DNA of 64,000 nt from Candidatus Saccharimonadota bacterium (GCA_017561575.1 JAFZBS010000010.1:1-64000); one strand, 5' to 3'; shown: positions 1 through 8,018, numbered from the stretch's first letter. Translations and numbers: made by a program. Notes: generated by a model from the letters alone, not told the origin.

Positions 1-1497
1 GGGGGGGGGGGCGGGGGGGGGGGTGGGGGTTGGCTTCTGCGGTGTGATTTTCATCAACGTCGCAACGTTTGTGGGCTGGAACCCACAATCGATTCTATAT
101 GCTACTTCCGTCTCCTGCCCTTTGATATTGAACGTATACCGGAGGAACAAGCCCTTGGTATCCGTCGTCTCGCGGACAATAACGTCAGGTACATGATCCG
201 TTGTGTATGGATTCATGTACATCTGATCATTGAGTCCGCCAGACACGGCAACCACCTCGACCTTTGCCTGGTCGAGGAACGTAAAGAACGCTGCCAACGT
301 GCGGTTATAATCCGCCGGATATTCCATCCAGCGAACCTTCGCCGCATTCATTGCAGCATCCCATTTTCCTTCTACCTCGTCGTAGAACACACCGAGGTAA
401 CGCGTACCAAGCTTGGCATCGCACCAAGCCATGACCGCAGCACCCAGTGCCGGGTCATTATCAAGGCGCTCTCTCAATTCCTGATCGAGCTCCTTGGCCG
501 AAATGATTTCGAAGAACCGCAATTCGTATTGCTCAGCGAGCTGCTCGATCTGCTTCTTCGAGGGATTCTTCCCCGCATGGCTGCTAACGATCTGATAGAA
601 TCTTACCTCAAAAGGCGTCGCCTCATCGTAATCAACCATCAGTTCATAGAGCCAATCGCCCGACTCCAGCTTCAGCTCCCCGCTTTCAAGCTTTTTCTTG
701 AGAAGCTTTTCAATGGGGTGAGTGCCAAAGTTGAAGTCATTGCTCGGCTCATTATCGCCGAGCAGATTGGTATTATAAAAATACCAACGGGGAGTTGCGT
801 CAGGAGTCGCTGTAGGGGTCGTCGTAGGGGTCGTCGTAGGGACCGCCGTAGCAGTCACCGCCGGCGTAGCCGTCGCAGTAGGTATCACCCGCTGCTCTTG
901 TTTCCTAAGCGATTTCCAGTTCACGCCAAAAATGAGGCAAGCCAGAATGCTCAGAATATAGAGCACGAGGAACACCCACGCAAGCAGGTATTGCCAACGT
1001 TTCCCCGTGCGCCCATACGAGCGCTGGAGAAGCGACACCAGCATAAAGCCAGTGACGCAAAGTGCCAGAATCCTCGGGTAGGCAACGGTCCATACCGATG
1101 CCCAGAACGGCGTCTTTACGAACCCTTCTTCGACTATCTTCGCACACGCGGCGCGAAGAATAAAACCGAAGATGATGGAAAGCAGGAGAAAAAGGAGGAA
1201 TTCGCCGAAGCGGTCTCCATCCCGCCACCACCAAATTGCGAGATAAATCATTGCCGCGGTCATCAGAATGATAGCCGCAACCGCGGACCATCCTGCTGCC
1301 ACAGCAGCGTACCTTGCAAGCCCAGCGACTAGCGCCAGACTCACAGCCATAATCCATCCGCTCTCCCCAGTCCGAGACAAATAGGAAGGCATTTCGCCGC
1401 CATCCTTGTCGGTCTCAAAACCGTGGTTAAGCGCGTGTTCCAGGGTTGCCGCAATGAGCAGCACTCCAACGAACACAAGAATAGCGCTCAGTAGCAT
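1..1497 (-). CDS. Multi-TM protein with Thr/Pro linker and C-terminal domain, partial (3' end off the window)
   Basis: An open frame runs from ATG at 1497 to the window edge with no stop. The start follows a GGA-type ribosome site, and an upstream ATG hits a stop after six codons. About six hydrophobic segments fill residues 1-190. A Thr/Pro-rich spacer (roughly 205-235) follows, then a polar domain to about residue 485, then another Pro/Thr stretch that degenerates into poly-Pro at the edge. I do not recognise the family. GC content and codon choice are clearly richer than in most of the window, as in the next gene. The run of G at positions 1-23 may be real Pro codons or an assembly artefact. 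Coding is supported by the length of the open frame and by codon bias. Confidence 0.7.
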   Translation of the reverse strand, partial: MLLSAILVFVGVLLIAATLEHALNHGFETDKDGGEMPSYLSRTGESGWIMAVSLALVAGLARYAAVAAGWSAVAAIILMTAAMIYLAIWWWRDGDRFGEFLLFLLLSIIFGFILRAACAKIVEEGFVKTPFWASVWTVAYPRILALCVTGFMLVSLLQRSYGRTGKRWQYLLAWVFLVLYILSILACLIFGVNWKSLRKQEQRVIPTATATPAVTATAVPTTTPTTTPTATPDATPRWYFYNTNLLGDNEPSNDFNFGTHPIEKLLKKKLESGELKLESGDWLYELMVDYDEATPFEVRFYQIVSSHAGKNPSKKQIEQLAEQYELRFFEIISAKELDQELRERLDNDPALGAAVMAWCDAKLGTRYLGVFYDEVEGKWDAAMNAAKVRWMEYPADYNRTLAAFFTFLDQAKVEVVAVSGGLNDQMYMNPYTTDHVPDVIVRETTDTKGLFLRYTFNIKGQETEVAYRIDCGFQPTNVATLMKITPQKPTPTPPPAPPP

Positions 1498-1544
1498 TAT
1501 TGCCACCGTCCTTTCATAGAATGATGTGGGGGGTATAGACATCT

Positions 1545-1562
1545 CCAGGCTTTGAAACCTGG
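1545..1562 (-). other. Small inverted repeat in the 5' leader
   Basis: CCAGG and CCTGG arms with an 8-base loop lie in the roughly 120-base leader between the 1626-1654 promoter and the start codon at 1497. It could be a small regulatory hairpin. No known riboswitch is recognised. Confidence 0.3.
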
Positions 1563-1625
1563 GATGATTCGGTTGTTAACGGGCTTCTTCGTTTTCTTTC
1601 ACACTATAAAACCCAGACTGATACC

Positions 1626-1654
1626 ATTATAGCACACAACGTTAAAAAAGTCAA
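1626..1654 (-). promoter_or_regulatory. Sigma70-type promoter for the 1-1497 gene
   Basis: On the minus strand TTGACT (1654-1649) is followed after exactly 17 bases by TATAAT (1631-1626), preceded by TGC (extended -10). The core GTGTGCTATAATGGT is shared with the next gene's promoter at 2374-2402. Confidence 0.75.
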
Positions 1655-1702
1655 TAGCATAACAATAATATTGCGGTTATGTATATAATATTATGAACAT
1701 AG

Positions 1703-1733
1703 AAAAACCCCGGCTGGCTGCCGGGGATTTTTC
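1703..1733 (-). terminator. Rho-independent terminator
   Basis: CCCCGGC/GCCGGGG arms (1708-1714 and 1720-1726) with a 5-base loop, flanked by A/T runs on both sides. It lies just downstream of the coiled-coil gene ending at 1757. Confidence 0.8.
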
Positions 1734-1756
1734 TAAAGTGCGGGGATGGAGGGAGA

Positions 1757-2314
1757 TTAGCTGAGCAAACGACTCAGCATTTCGCTGCGTTCTGCAGCGG
1801 TTTCGGTCAGGCCAGTGATGGCCTTCGCCGCCGCACGCGCGATATCGACTTGCTCAATAACGGCGTTCTGCTCTTTCCCATTAAGGAACCCAAGATTCGT
1901 AGCAGGGGTCGTACCGCCAGTTACCTTGGCTGCCTTCACGGCAGTCTCAGTCTTCTTGGCCGCCGCCTCTTCAGCGGCCGCCAGTTTCTTGGTCGCCTCG
2001 TCAAGGCGGGTGGTGAGGTCGGTGTTTTTTGCCTTCAGCTCCTTAAATTCCTCAAGGAGCTTCTTGGCAGTCTCAAGCTGCTTCTGAAGCTCGGCGTTGT
2101 CTTTCTCAACCGCCTTCAGTTTGGTGTCCTTTTCGGACAGCTTCGATTCGCCTGCAGTCAGCTTGCTCTCGACATCCGAGAGCCTCTTCTTCAGATCGGT
2201 GACGGTAGCGTCTGCCGCCGTCAACTTGCCCTCTTTCTCGGCAAGCTTCTTTTTCAGTTCCTCGATCTGATCTTTCAAATCGTCGGTGGATTCAAACAAC
2301 GGGCGTCTACTCAT
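1757..2314 (-). CDS. Coiled-coil protein, function unknown
   Basis: 185 residues. Residues about 10-125 are an almost uninterrupted heptad pattern rich in Lys, Glu, Leu and Ala with repeated KL-x(2-3)-E units, so a long coiled coil. A Thr/Gly/Pro break follows, then a short helical C-terminus (about 145-185). There is no signal peptide or membrane segment. The start is supported by AAGGAGGTG eleven bases upstream. It is GC-rich like the neighbouring 1-1497 gene, and both sit on the 3' side of tRNA-Gly, which suggests acquired DNA. No function can be assigned. Confidence 0.75.
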   Translation of the reverse strand: MSRRPLFESTDDLKDQIEELKKKLAEKEGKLTAADATVTDLKKRLSDVESKLTAGESKLSEKDTKLKAVEKDNAELQKQLETAKKLLEEFKELKAKNTDLTTRLDEATKKLAAAEEAAAKKTETAVKAAKVTGGTTPATNLGFLNGKEQNAVIEQVDIARAAAKAITGLTETAAERSEMLSRLLS

Positions 2315-2373
2315 GGTAGATGCACCTCCTTCTTCACAAATTTAATTTTTAATCTCCGACCACCTTACGCACC

Positions 2374-2402
2374 ATTATAGCACACTCCACACAAATTGTC
2401 AA
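2374..2402 (-). promoter_or_regulatory. Consensus sigma70 promoter for the coiled-coil gene
   Basis: TTGACA (2402-2397), a 17-base spacer, then TGC-TATAAT (2379-2374). It matches both hexamer consensuses perfectly. Confidence 0.85.
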
Positions 2403-2439
2403 TAGTAAAAACATAATAATTATAAATTCAAAACAAAAA

Positions 2440-2457
2440 TGGTGCGGGTAGAGAGAA
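2440..2457 (-). repeat. Partial copy of the tRNA-Gly 3' end
   Basis: 18 bases identical to the last 18 of tRNA-Gly (2525-2542), including the CCA end. The 5' flank can pair with it: GAGAGAAA/TTTCTCTC forms a T-arm-like hairpin and GCGGG/CCCGC an acceptor-like stem, giving a tRNA-minihelix look. It could be an attachment-site remnant or a decayed tRNA duplicate. Confidence 0.6.
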
Positions 2458-2490
2458 AAGATTTCTCTCGGCCCCGCTCCATAGAAAATA

Positions 2491-2516
2491 AAAAATAACC
2501 ACAAGTGGTTATTTTT
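2491..2516 (-). terminator. Terminator downstream of tRNA-Gly
   Basis: A perfect inverted repeat (arms around AATAACCAC and GTGGTTATT) with A/T runs on both sides, directly after the tRNA-Gly 3' end. Confidence 0.7.
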
Positions 2517-2524
2517 ACTTTCTC

Positions 2525-2599
2525 TGGTGCGGGTAGAGAGAATCGAACTCTCATCTCAAGTTTGGAAAACTTGCATACTAACCACTGTACTATACCCGC
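2525..2599 (-). tRNA. tRNA-Gly(UCC)
   Basis: A full cloverleaf with acceptor GCGGGTA/TACCCGC, an anticodon loop reading TTTCCAA (anticodon TCC), T-arm GAGAG/CTCTC, and encoded CCA. Confidence 0.95.
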
Positions 2600-2616
2600 A
2601 CAAACCAAATTATTAA

Positions 2617-2694
2617 TGGGGCGAGATACCAGGATCGAACTGGTGACCTTCTGGACCACAATCAGACGCTCTAACCATCTGAGCTAATCTCGCC
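2617..2694 (-). tRNA. tRNA-His(GUG)
   Basis: Anticodon GTG. The gene encodes the extra G at -1 paired with C73, the identity mark of tRNA-His, followed by CCA. The anticodon stem has one A-C mismatch next to the loop. Confidence 0.93.
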
Positions 2695-2709
2695 ATACAA
2701 TTTATTATA

Positions 2710-3024
2710 TCATTTTTTGCCAAAATTACCAACACTTTTGCCCAAATTACCAACACCCCTACTTGGACCACCCTCCGGTGGTGTATAAACCTTTGGCCTT
2801 GGGCTGTTTGCGGCTGCGCGACTCATTAACCCGGAATCCCGATAACCCCTAATTCTCTGCCTATTCTCTTCGATACGTTTTCGCTCCGCAAAGCTTTGCG
2901 ACGAAGCGGCACCCATATTGGAGCCATTTTGCGTTCTCGCATAAGCCGAAGAATGAAAAACCTCCTCACTTTTATTCTTCGCGAGATATTTGATTAACGG
3001 ATTAATTTGTTCGTTATAAGACAT
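2710..3024 (-). CDS. Small hypothetical protein
   Basis: 104 residues, polar and low-complexity. It has an Arg/Glu-rich helical centre (about 45-62) and a Gly/Pro/Ser-rich C-terminus ending in repeated GN-x-GK-like pieces. No signal peptide, membrane segment or known domain is visible. It follows the Lys-rich C-terminal-anchor protein with a 2-base gap, so it is co-transcribed with tpiA. Function unknown. Confidence 0.65.
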   Translation of the reverse strand: MSYNEQINPLIKYLAKNKSEEVFHSSAYARTQNGSNMGAASSQSFAERKRIEENRQRIRGYRDSGLMSRAAANSPRPKVYTPPEGGPSRGVGNLGKSVGNFGKK

Positions 3025-3026
3025 TT

Positions 3027-3473
3027 TTATTTCGGCAAAAGCAAGAAAGCTACTGTACCCGCTGCCGCTCCTAAAATAATAGTAATAATAATCGTCACAA
3101 TCAAACCAACTCTGGAATCCTTTTCTGGTTTATGGATAATCTTTACTGGCTTTGATGGGGCTTCTTGTTTTGGAATTACAACTTTTTTCTGAGTCACATT
3201 TTTAGACAAAGGCCTCTTCTCGACCTCAGTCCTCACAAACCTCGGATGCACACCGTTATCTACGGCACGTCTATTACGAACAGCGGTCACGCCAGCTTTT
3301 GGCTTAACATCACGCGCACCAAACATTTTGTTGATTTCAAGCTCATTGACCTCAGTCACTCGTCGTGCCGAACGTACCACGGTAGTTTTATTAGCAGGCT
3401 TAGCAACCGGTTTTTTAGGAGCAACCGTTGCCTTTTCTTTTACCGGCACGAAATCTATGTATTGTCTATTCAT
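3027..3473 (-). CDS. Basic protein with a C-terminal membrane anchor
   Basis: 148 residues. The first 115 are hydrophilic and rich in Lys, Arg, Val and Pro. Residues about 123-146 form a single hydrophobic helix ending in LLLPK, so the protein is probably tail-anchored with a cytoplasmic N-terminus. It overlaps the 3' end of tpiA by 4 bases (translational coupling). No family recognised. The basic part could bind nucleic acid or the cell wall, but nothing in the sequence decides this. Confidence 0.7.
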   Translation of the reverse strand: MNRQYIDFVPVKEKATVAPKKPVAKPANKTTVVRSARRVTEVNELEINKMFGARDVKPKAGVTAVRNRRAVDNGVHPRFVRTEVEKRPLSKNVTQKKVVIPKQEAPSKPVKIIHKPEKDSRVGLIVTIIITIILGAAAGTVAFLLLPK

Positions 3474-4240
3474 GACTTCACTCTCTTAGCTATATCGATT
3501 ATATCAACAAATTCGCTCAAAATCAAGCTCGAGCCACCCATCAAAAGTCCATTTACACCAGGTACTGTCAAATAACCGCCAGCGTTTGACGGATTCACGC
3601 TGCCGCCAAATAGCACCGGTAATTCTTCGGCAACTTTTTTATCATAAAGTTCTTCAATCGTGCTTCGAATCAACTTAATTGCATCAGCCACATCATAAGG
3701 CGATGCGTATTTTGCTGCCTTAGTACTTGAAATCGCCCATACCGGTTCATAAGCAATAATCACTTTGTCAATATCTTCCTCAGAAACGTCCCTCAACCCG
3801 CCGAGTAACTGGTCACGAATCACATCCGCTGTCTCGCCAAACGCTCTTTCACTTTCCGTTTCACCAATGCAAAGAATCGGTGTAATCTTATTTCTCACCG
3901 CTGCCGCCACTTTTTTCTCAATCATCTTATCATCTTCATCAAAAATATAACGCCTTTCCGAATGCCCAATAATGCAATAATCTACCACACCACGCAGTTG
4001 CGTAAAGGAAGTTTCCCCAGTAAAAGCTCCATAATCCCTATAAAATGCATTCTGCGCCGCAAGCTTCATTTTGTGCCTATCAATCTGAAGCGACAAAGGC
4101 TGAAGCGCAATCGTACTTGGCGCAATCACTACTTCGACATTCCTGCAAATCGGTATTTTTTTCTGCAATTTATGTAAATAAATCGACGATTCACCTACAT
4201 TAAAGTTTAACTTCCAGTTGCCCACGATATAAGTTTTCAT
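3470..4240 (-). CDS. tpiA: Triosephosphate isomerase
   Basis: 256 residues, normal length for TIM. It interconverts dihydroxyacetone phosphate and glyceraldehyde 3-phosphate in glycolysis. Visible landmarks are GNWKLN near the N-terminus (catalytic Asn/Lys), IIGHSERR (catalytic His), AYEPVWAI (catalytic Glu) and the phosphate-binding GGSVNP loop. The usual G after AYEPVWAI is Ser. It is first in a tpiA / anchored protein / small protein operon and divergent from the aldolase fusion. A TATAAT box ends six bases before the ATG and there is no Shine-Dalgarno, which predicts a leaderless mRNA. Confidence 0.97.
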   Translation of the reverse strand: MKTYIVGNWKLNFNVGESSIYLHKLQKKIPICRNVEVVIAPSTIALQPLSLQIDRHKMKLAAQNAFYRDYGAFTGETSFTQLRGVVDYCIIGHSERRYIFDEDDKMIEKKVAAAVRNKITPILCIGETESERAFGETADVIRDQLLGGLRDVSEEDIDKVIIAYEPVWAISSTKAAKYASPYDVADAIKLIRSTIEELYDKKVAEELPVLFGGSVNPSNAGGYLTVPGVNGLLMGGSSLILSEFVDIIDIAKRVKS

Positions 4241-4246
4241 AACCCC

Positions 4247-4278
4247 ATTATATCATAAATCATTTTTTATGATACAAT
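4247..4278. promoter_or_regulatory. Divergent leaderless promoters of tpiA and the aldolase fusion
   Basis: Minus strand: TGA-TATAAT (4252-4247) + 6 bases + ATG of tpiA. Plus strand: TGA-TACAAT (4273-4278) + 6 bases + ATG at 4285. Two glycolytic genes share a 44-base spacer. Confidence 0.75.
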
Positions 4279-4284
4279 ATACTC

Positions 4285-6108
4285 ATGAGCATTTTAATCG
4301 TGGGCAATGTTGTCAAAGATACTTATTTAAACCTTGATAGTCGTACAGAACATTTCGAAGAAGATAAACATCACACCAAATGGCTAGACATTAGTTTTGA
4401 CGCTTCGGAGCATTTTTACTATAATCATCACTCTAGCTACAGCGGCGCCGCCATCACCTTGGAAGTTCTTCAAAAGCTCGGCATCGCAGCTAGCATTTCT
4501 GGCTCAGAATTTAAAATCGACGAAAATGGCATTACTCATGTCACTACCAAATCCCACCGCTACATCTTAGTAAATGACGACAATGTTAGTTATTTAGTTT
4601 CAAGCAACCCAGAATATACTATTTTTAACCCCACAAAGCCTCTAGATTATCTTTATATTGATCGCTCAGCAATTATCAATGAAAAAACTGCCGCCATTAT
4701 CGCAGATTATTTAGAATCTCACCCGGAGACCAAACTCATCGTCTATCTTAAAAACCAAATGAATAAAAATCTCTGTACTCTCAGCGAAAAAGCTACTCTC
4801 ATTTTCTCTGAATCTACAAAGTTTTCCACAGACTTTTACACAAGTAGTAAGCATGGTTTACCTTTTGATAAAACTATTTTTGTGTCCGAACACGATCTCA
4901 ACTTTAAAAACATCGTCGAACCAATCTCTATTGAGCGTATCGACAAACTCACTCATCTTTCCGTTTATTCTATCGCCGCGGCTACTATTTTAGGTAGCTT
5001 CATCAAGGGCTATTCTATCGAAAAATCTCTCAAGCTCGCTCGCCTAAACGTTGAAAACTCTAATATCGACTCCACCCTCAGTCTCGAAGAACTCAATTCC
5101 TTATCCTACGCCCCAGAAGAGTCTCTCGAACTCACTGCTGCTGCCCTCATGAAAAAAGGTATCCTCGCCGCCGACGAATCTGGTGGCTCTATCAAGAAAA
5201 AATTCGAACAATTAAATATCGAAGATACCTTTGAAAACCGTCACATTTATCGCAATATTTTCTTCACCACAAAAGACATTGAGGAATACCTAAGCGGCAT
5301 CATCCTTTTTGACGAAACTGCCCGTGACCATATGGACACCGGTGAAGCTATCCCAGACTATTTAATTTCTCGCCGCATCATTCCTGGCATCAAAGTAGAT
5401 CAGGGTCTCGCGCCCCTAGAAGATAATCCAGAAGAAAACTACACCAAAGGCCTAGACGGTTTGAAAGAACGCCTTCGCGAATACTATCAAATGGGGCTTC
5501 GTTTTACCAAATGGCGTGCTGCCTTTAACATCACTTTAGATGAAAACGGCAATATTATCACCCCCACCGACCACTGCATCAACGAAAATTGTCGCATTCT
5601 TGCTGAGTATGCCAAAGATTGTCAATCTGCCGGCTTAATCCCTATTGTCGAACCCGAAGTCGTCTATGATGGCAATTATACTATTGAACAAAACGCTAGT
5701 ATAACTGGCAAAATTCTCGATCATCTTATCAAAGAACTAAAAAATCACAAGGTCAACCTAAAAGCCTGCGTCATTAAATGCAACATGGTCCTCGCCGGCA
5801 AACAACAAGAGACCCAGTCTACTCCCGAAGAAGTCGGCAAAGCCACCGCTAAAACTCTTAAAGATCACGTACCGCCCGAAATTGCTGGCGTAGTCTTCCT
5901 TTCTGGTGGCCAAACTCCTGAGCAGGCTACCGACAATCTCGCCGCAATCGTCAATAATGGTCCCTTCCCCTGGCCACTCACCTTTAGTTTTGCTCGCGCT
6001 CTCCAAGATCCTGCCCTCTATGCCTGGGAAGGCAACAACGACAATCTCGAAAAAGCCCGCCAAGCTTTTCTTGACAGGCTCATTCAAAATTCAAAAGTTA
6101 TAGATTAG
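4285..6108 (+). CDS. PfkB-like domain fused to class I fructose-bisphosphate aldolase
   Basis: 607 residues. Residues 1 to about 265 resemble the PfkB/ribokinase fold: N-terminal IVGNVVKDTYLNLD and a Gly/Ala-rich SGAAITLEVLQKLG helix. The place expected for the DTxGAGD catalytic motif reads SVYSIAAA (about 226-233), so the catalytic Asp appears lost. Residues about 280-607 are a eukaryotic-type class I aldolase: LAADES (294-299), KWR (409-411), Schiff-base Lys498 in VIKCNMV, and SGGQ (540-543). Known aldolases of this class are about 360 residues, so the N-terminal part is an added domain. It probably cleaves fructose 1,6-bisphosphate. The kinase-like part may bind a sugar or nucleotide as a regulator (inference). 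Leaderless start. It overlaps rplY convergently by 4 bases. Confidence 0.9.
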   Translation: MSILIVGNVVKDTYLNLDSRTEHFEEDKHHTKWLDISFDASEHFYYNHHSSYSGAAITLEVLQKLGIAASISGSEFKIDENGITHVTTKSHRYILVNDDNVSYLVSSNPEYTIFNPTKPLDYLYIDRSAIINEKTAAIIADYLESHPETKLIVYLKNQMNKNLCTLSEKATLIFSESTKFSTDFYTSSKHGLPFDKTIFVSEHDLNFKNIVEPISIERIDKLTHLSVYSIAAATILGSFIKGYSIEKSLKLARLNVENSNIDSTLSLEELNSLSYAPEESLELTAAALMKKGILAADESGGSIKKKFEQLNIEDTFENRHIYRNIFFTTKDIEEYLSGIILFDETARDHMDTGEAIPDYLISRRIIPGIKVDQGLAPLEDNPEENYTKGLDGLKERLREYYQMGLRFTKWRAAFNITLDENGNIITPTDHCINENCRILAEYAKDCQSAGLIPIVEPEVVYDGNYTIEQNASITGKILDHLIKELKNHKVNLKACVIKCNMVLAGKQQETQSTPEEVGKATAKTLKDHVPPEIAGVVFLSGGQTPEQATDNLAAIVNNGPFPWPLTFSFARALQDPALYAWEGNNDNLEKARQAFLDRLIQNSKVID

Positions 6109-6785
6109 GCTTCAGCAGCTTCTTCTGGCTTTGTACCATTGTCAGCTGGCACGTCCGCTGCATTAACTGGTTCTGCTTCGGCTGCAGCTTTTTCTTCGGC
6201 TTCACGTGCCGCCGCTTCTGCTGCTGGATCATAAAGTGATGCCACTACCTGCTCATGATCGAGTTCTTTATTCGCAAATTCTACACCACTAGGCAAAACG
6301 ATGTCTGCCAAAGTAATCTTATCGTCAACTTCTTTAAGATTAGAAGCATCTACCTCAAGTTCTTTCGGCAAATCTGCCGGCTTTGCCTTTACATCAATTT
6401 CTTCCATCGCTTGCGTCAAAGCAAAATGATAAAGCTTTGATGCGTCACTGGCTTCAAAGTTCACAATCACAATTGGCGTGGTTGCTTCCACTACTTCATT
6501 TGCCGAAATTGCCTGGAATTCAATGTTAATAATCTTACGCGATACTGGATCAAGCTGCACATCCTTTACGATTGCAAGTTGCTTCTTACCATCTATGTCA
6601 AGGTCAATTGGTGAATGATACCCAGCACCGTTCAAAACTTTTTCCGTCGCAACATACTCGGAATCAGCTAGCATTGGTTCCTTTCCGCCATAAATAACCG
6701 AAGGAATCATTCCCTTTTCTCTCAAACCTTTCAGTTTTTTGCCCGTAATCTCACGCTTTTCCAGCGTCAACTTATATTCAGCCAT
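6105..6785 (-). CDS. rplY: Ribosomal protein bL25, long Ctc/TL5 form
   Basis: 226 residues. The N-terminal approximately 90 residues are the 5S-rRNA-binding L25 domain (KREITGKKLKGLREKGMIP, VIYGG). The beta-rich TL5 C-terminal domain follows and ends in an Ala/Glu-rich tail. The long form is common outside gamma-proteobacteria. It starts at ATG 6785 with an AAGGAAA site and a separate promoter, so unlike its neighbours it is not leaderless. Confidence 0.95.
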   Translation of the reverse strand: MAEYKLTLEKREITGKKLKGLREKGMIPSVIYGGKEPMLADSEYVATEKVLNGAGYHSPIDLDIDGKKQLAIVKDVQLDPVSRKIINIEFQAISANEVVEATTPIVIVNFEASDASKLYHFALTQAMEEIDVKAKPADLPKELEVDASNLKEVDDKITLADIVLPSGVEFANKELDHEQVVASLYDPAAEAAAREAEEKAAAEAEPVNAADVPADNGTKPEEAAEA

Positions 6786-6818
6786 TCTTTTTCCTTTTTT
6801 CTACTTATAATTTATATC

Positions 6819-6847
6819 ATTTTACCATTTATTATCTAAATTGTAAA
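6819..6847 (-). promoter_or_regulatory. Promoter of rplY
   Basis: TTTACA (6847-6842), a 17-base spacer, then TGG-TAAAAT (6824-6819). It is followed by a leader of about 25 bases with a Shine-Dalgarno. Confidence 0.6.
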
Positions 6848-6852
6848 GCCCT

Positions 6853-7272
6853 CTATACCTTCTTCACCTTTACCATCGTTGGTCTCAATACTTCGCCTTC
6901 ATATAGGTAGCCCGGCCGAAGCGTTTCCTCTACCACTTCCTTTTCACCATCCCCTTCTACCATCACCGCATCATGCAAGTCTGGATTAAACTCCACTCCG
7001 CTCTCCGACGGTATCACCGCAAGTCCCAGCTCGCCATAAGTTTTTTCAAGTGACTTTTTAAGCGGCGCAAGTTCCTTGTAAGCCTCAATTGCCCGTGCCA
7101 CGTCATCAAGCAGCGGCAACATTTTATAAACAGTCGCAAGCCTTGCTGATTTCTTCTCAGTTTCTTTTTGCATCTCTATCTGCTTACGATAGTTTTCAAA
7201 ATCCGCCCGCGTCCTCTGCAAATCATTTGTAAGTTCTGCCACCAAATCTGCTTCTACTTTTTCTTTTTTCAT
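6853..7272 (-). CDS. grpE: Nucleotide exchange factor GrpE
   Basis: 139 residues, shorter than the usual 180-200. It has an N-terminal coiled coil (ELTNDLQRTRADFENYRKQ) and a C-terminal beta domain ending in GYLYEGEVLRPTMVKV, the GrpE signature. It releases ADP from DnaK. The start is ATG 7272, where AAGGAGG overlaps the stop of hrcA (coupled translation); a TTG one codon upstream is less likely. It is in the hrcA operon and so under CIRCE control. Confidence 0.95.
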   Translation of the reverse strand: MKKEKVEADLVAELTNDLQRTRADFENYRKQIEMQKETEKKSARLATVYKMLPLLDDVARAIEAYKELAPLKKSLEKTYGELGLAVIPSESGVEFNPDLHDAVMVEGDGEKEVVEETLRPGYLYEGEVLRPTMVKVKKV

Positions 7273-7281
7273 CAAACCTCC

Positions 7282-7983
7282 TTAGATTATTTCCTCTAAC
7301 ATTTGCCCAGCACGACGTACCAGCGCCGTTACTCTTGCATAATTTTGCCTCGTTGGTCCAAGTACTCCAATATAACTTCTATCCGAAAATGGTGATTTAA
7401 ACCGCGAAATAATGAGTGACACTTCAGAATTCTTGCCAATCGGGTTTTCGTGCCCAATAAATATATTTAGCGGCTCGCCCGGCGCCGCTTCTCTCAGCCA
7501 CGGCTCCAAATTATCAAGCAATTTAGCTACCGCCTGCACTCTACCCGTATCCACAAACTCCGGTTGTGTAAATAATCTTGAAATTCCCGACAAATACAGT
7601 TGTCCGCCAATTGTCGCAAGTCCTAAATTGCCCGTCAACTCCACCAAAACATCTACCGCTCCCCGAATCGCTGCATCTGCCCGCGATTGCGAAGAAACTC
7701 TCACTTCAATCGCATGCATCCCTCGATCCATCGGTTCCACATCTCTTCCATCGAGACTATTCACATAAAAACGATATCCAGCATCAGTTGGGACTCTCCC
7801 TGCTGAAGTATGCGGCTGTGCAATTAGCCCCAAAGCCTCTAGTCGTGCCATCTCCGCTCGAATCGTCGCCGGCGACACACCAAAAAGCTTTGCCATCGTC
7901 ATACTGCCAACTGGCGAAGCTGTCTCCGCATATTCCTCAATAATCTGGCACAAAATCTGCTTTTGCCGCTCTGTTATTTCCAT
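7282..7983 (-). CDS. hrcA: Heat-inducible repressor HrcA (short form)
   Basis: 233 residues against about 340 in typical HrcA. The N-terminal winged helix is complete (ITERQKQILCQIIEEY, VSPATIRAEMARLEALGLI, HTSAGRVPTDAGYR). The C-terminal part keeps the GAF-like core (IGVLGPTRQNYARV near the end), so the missing length is probably the inserted dimerising domain. The start is ATG 7983: upstream in-frame starts would lie inside the CIRCE operator. The -10 TATAAT (7995-7990) ends six bases before ATG, giving a leaderless, autoregulated transcript. Confidence 0.93.
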   Translation of the reverse strand: MEITERQKQILCQIIEEYAETASPVGSMTMAKLFGVSPATIRAEMARLEALGLIAQPHTSAGRVPTDAGYRFYVNSLDGRDVEPMDRGMHAIEVRVSSQSRADAAIRGAVDVLVELTGNLGLATIGGQLYLSGISRLFTQPEFVDTGRVQAVAKLLDNLEPWLREAAPGEPLNIFIGHENPIGKNSEVSLIISRFKSPFSDRSYIGVLGPTRQNYARVTALVRRAGQMLEEII

Positions 7984-7989
7984 ACCTAC

Positions 7990-8018
7990 ATTATACATAA
8001 TTAGCACTTTAAAATCAA
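7990..8018 (-). promoter_or_regulatory. hrcA promoter (leaderless)
   Basis: TTGATT (8018-8013), a 17-base spacer, then TATAAT (7995-7990), then six bases to ATG. The -35 box lies inside the CIRCE operator. Confidence 0.7.

Noticed and set aside
1-23. Poly-G run as a biological feature
   Set aside because: Could be Pro codons, but at a contig edge it may be a sequencing or assembly artefact; not interpreted.
193-1332. 379-codon plus-strand open frame
   Set aside because: Antisense shadow of the minus-strand membrane protein, which has promoter, ribosome site and sensible hydropathy.
905-1357. 150-codon minus-strand frame
   Set aside because: Out-of-frame shadow of the same gene; Cys/Arg-rich nonsense composition.
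2420-2659. 79-codon minus frame
   Set aside because: Runs through tRNA-Gly and part of tRNA-His.
7984-8007. N-terminal extension of hrcA
   Set aside because: Would start inside the CIRCE operator and upstream of the promoter's predicted TSS.
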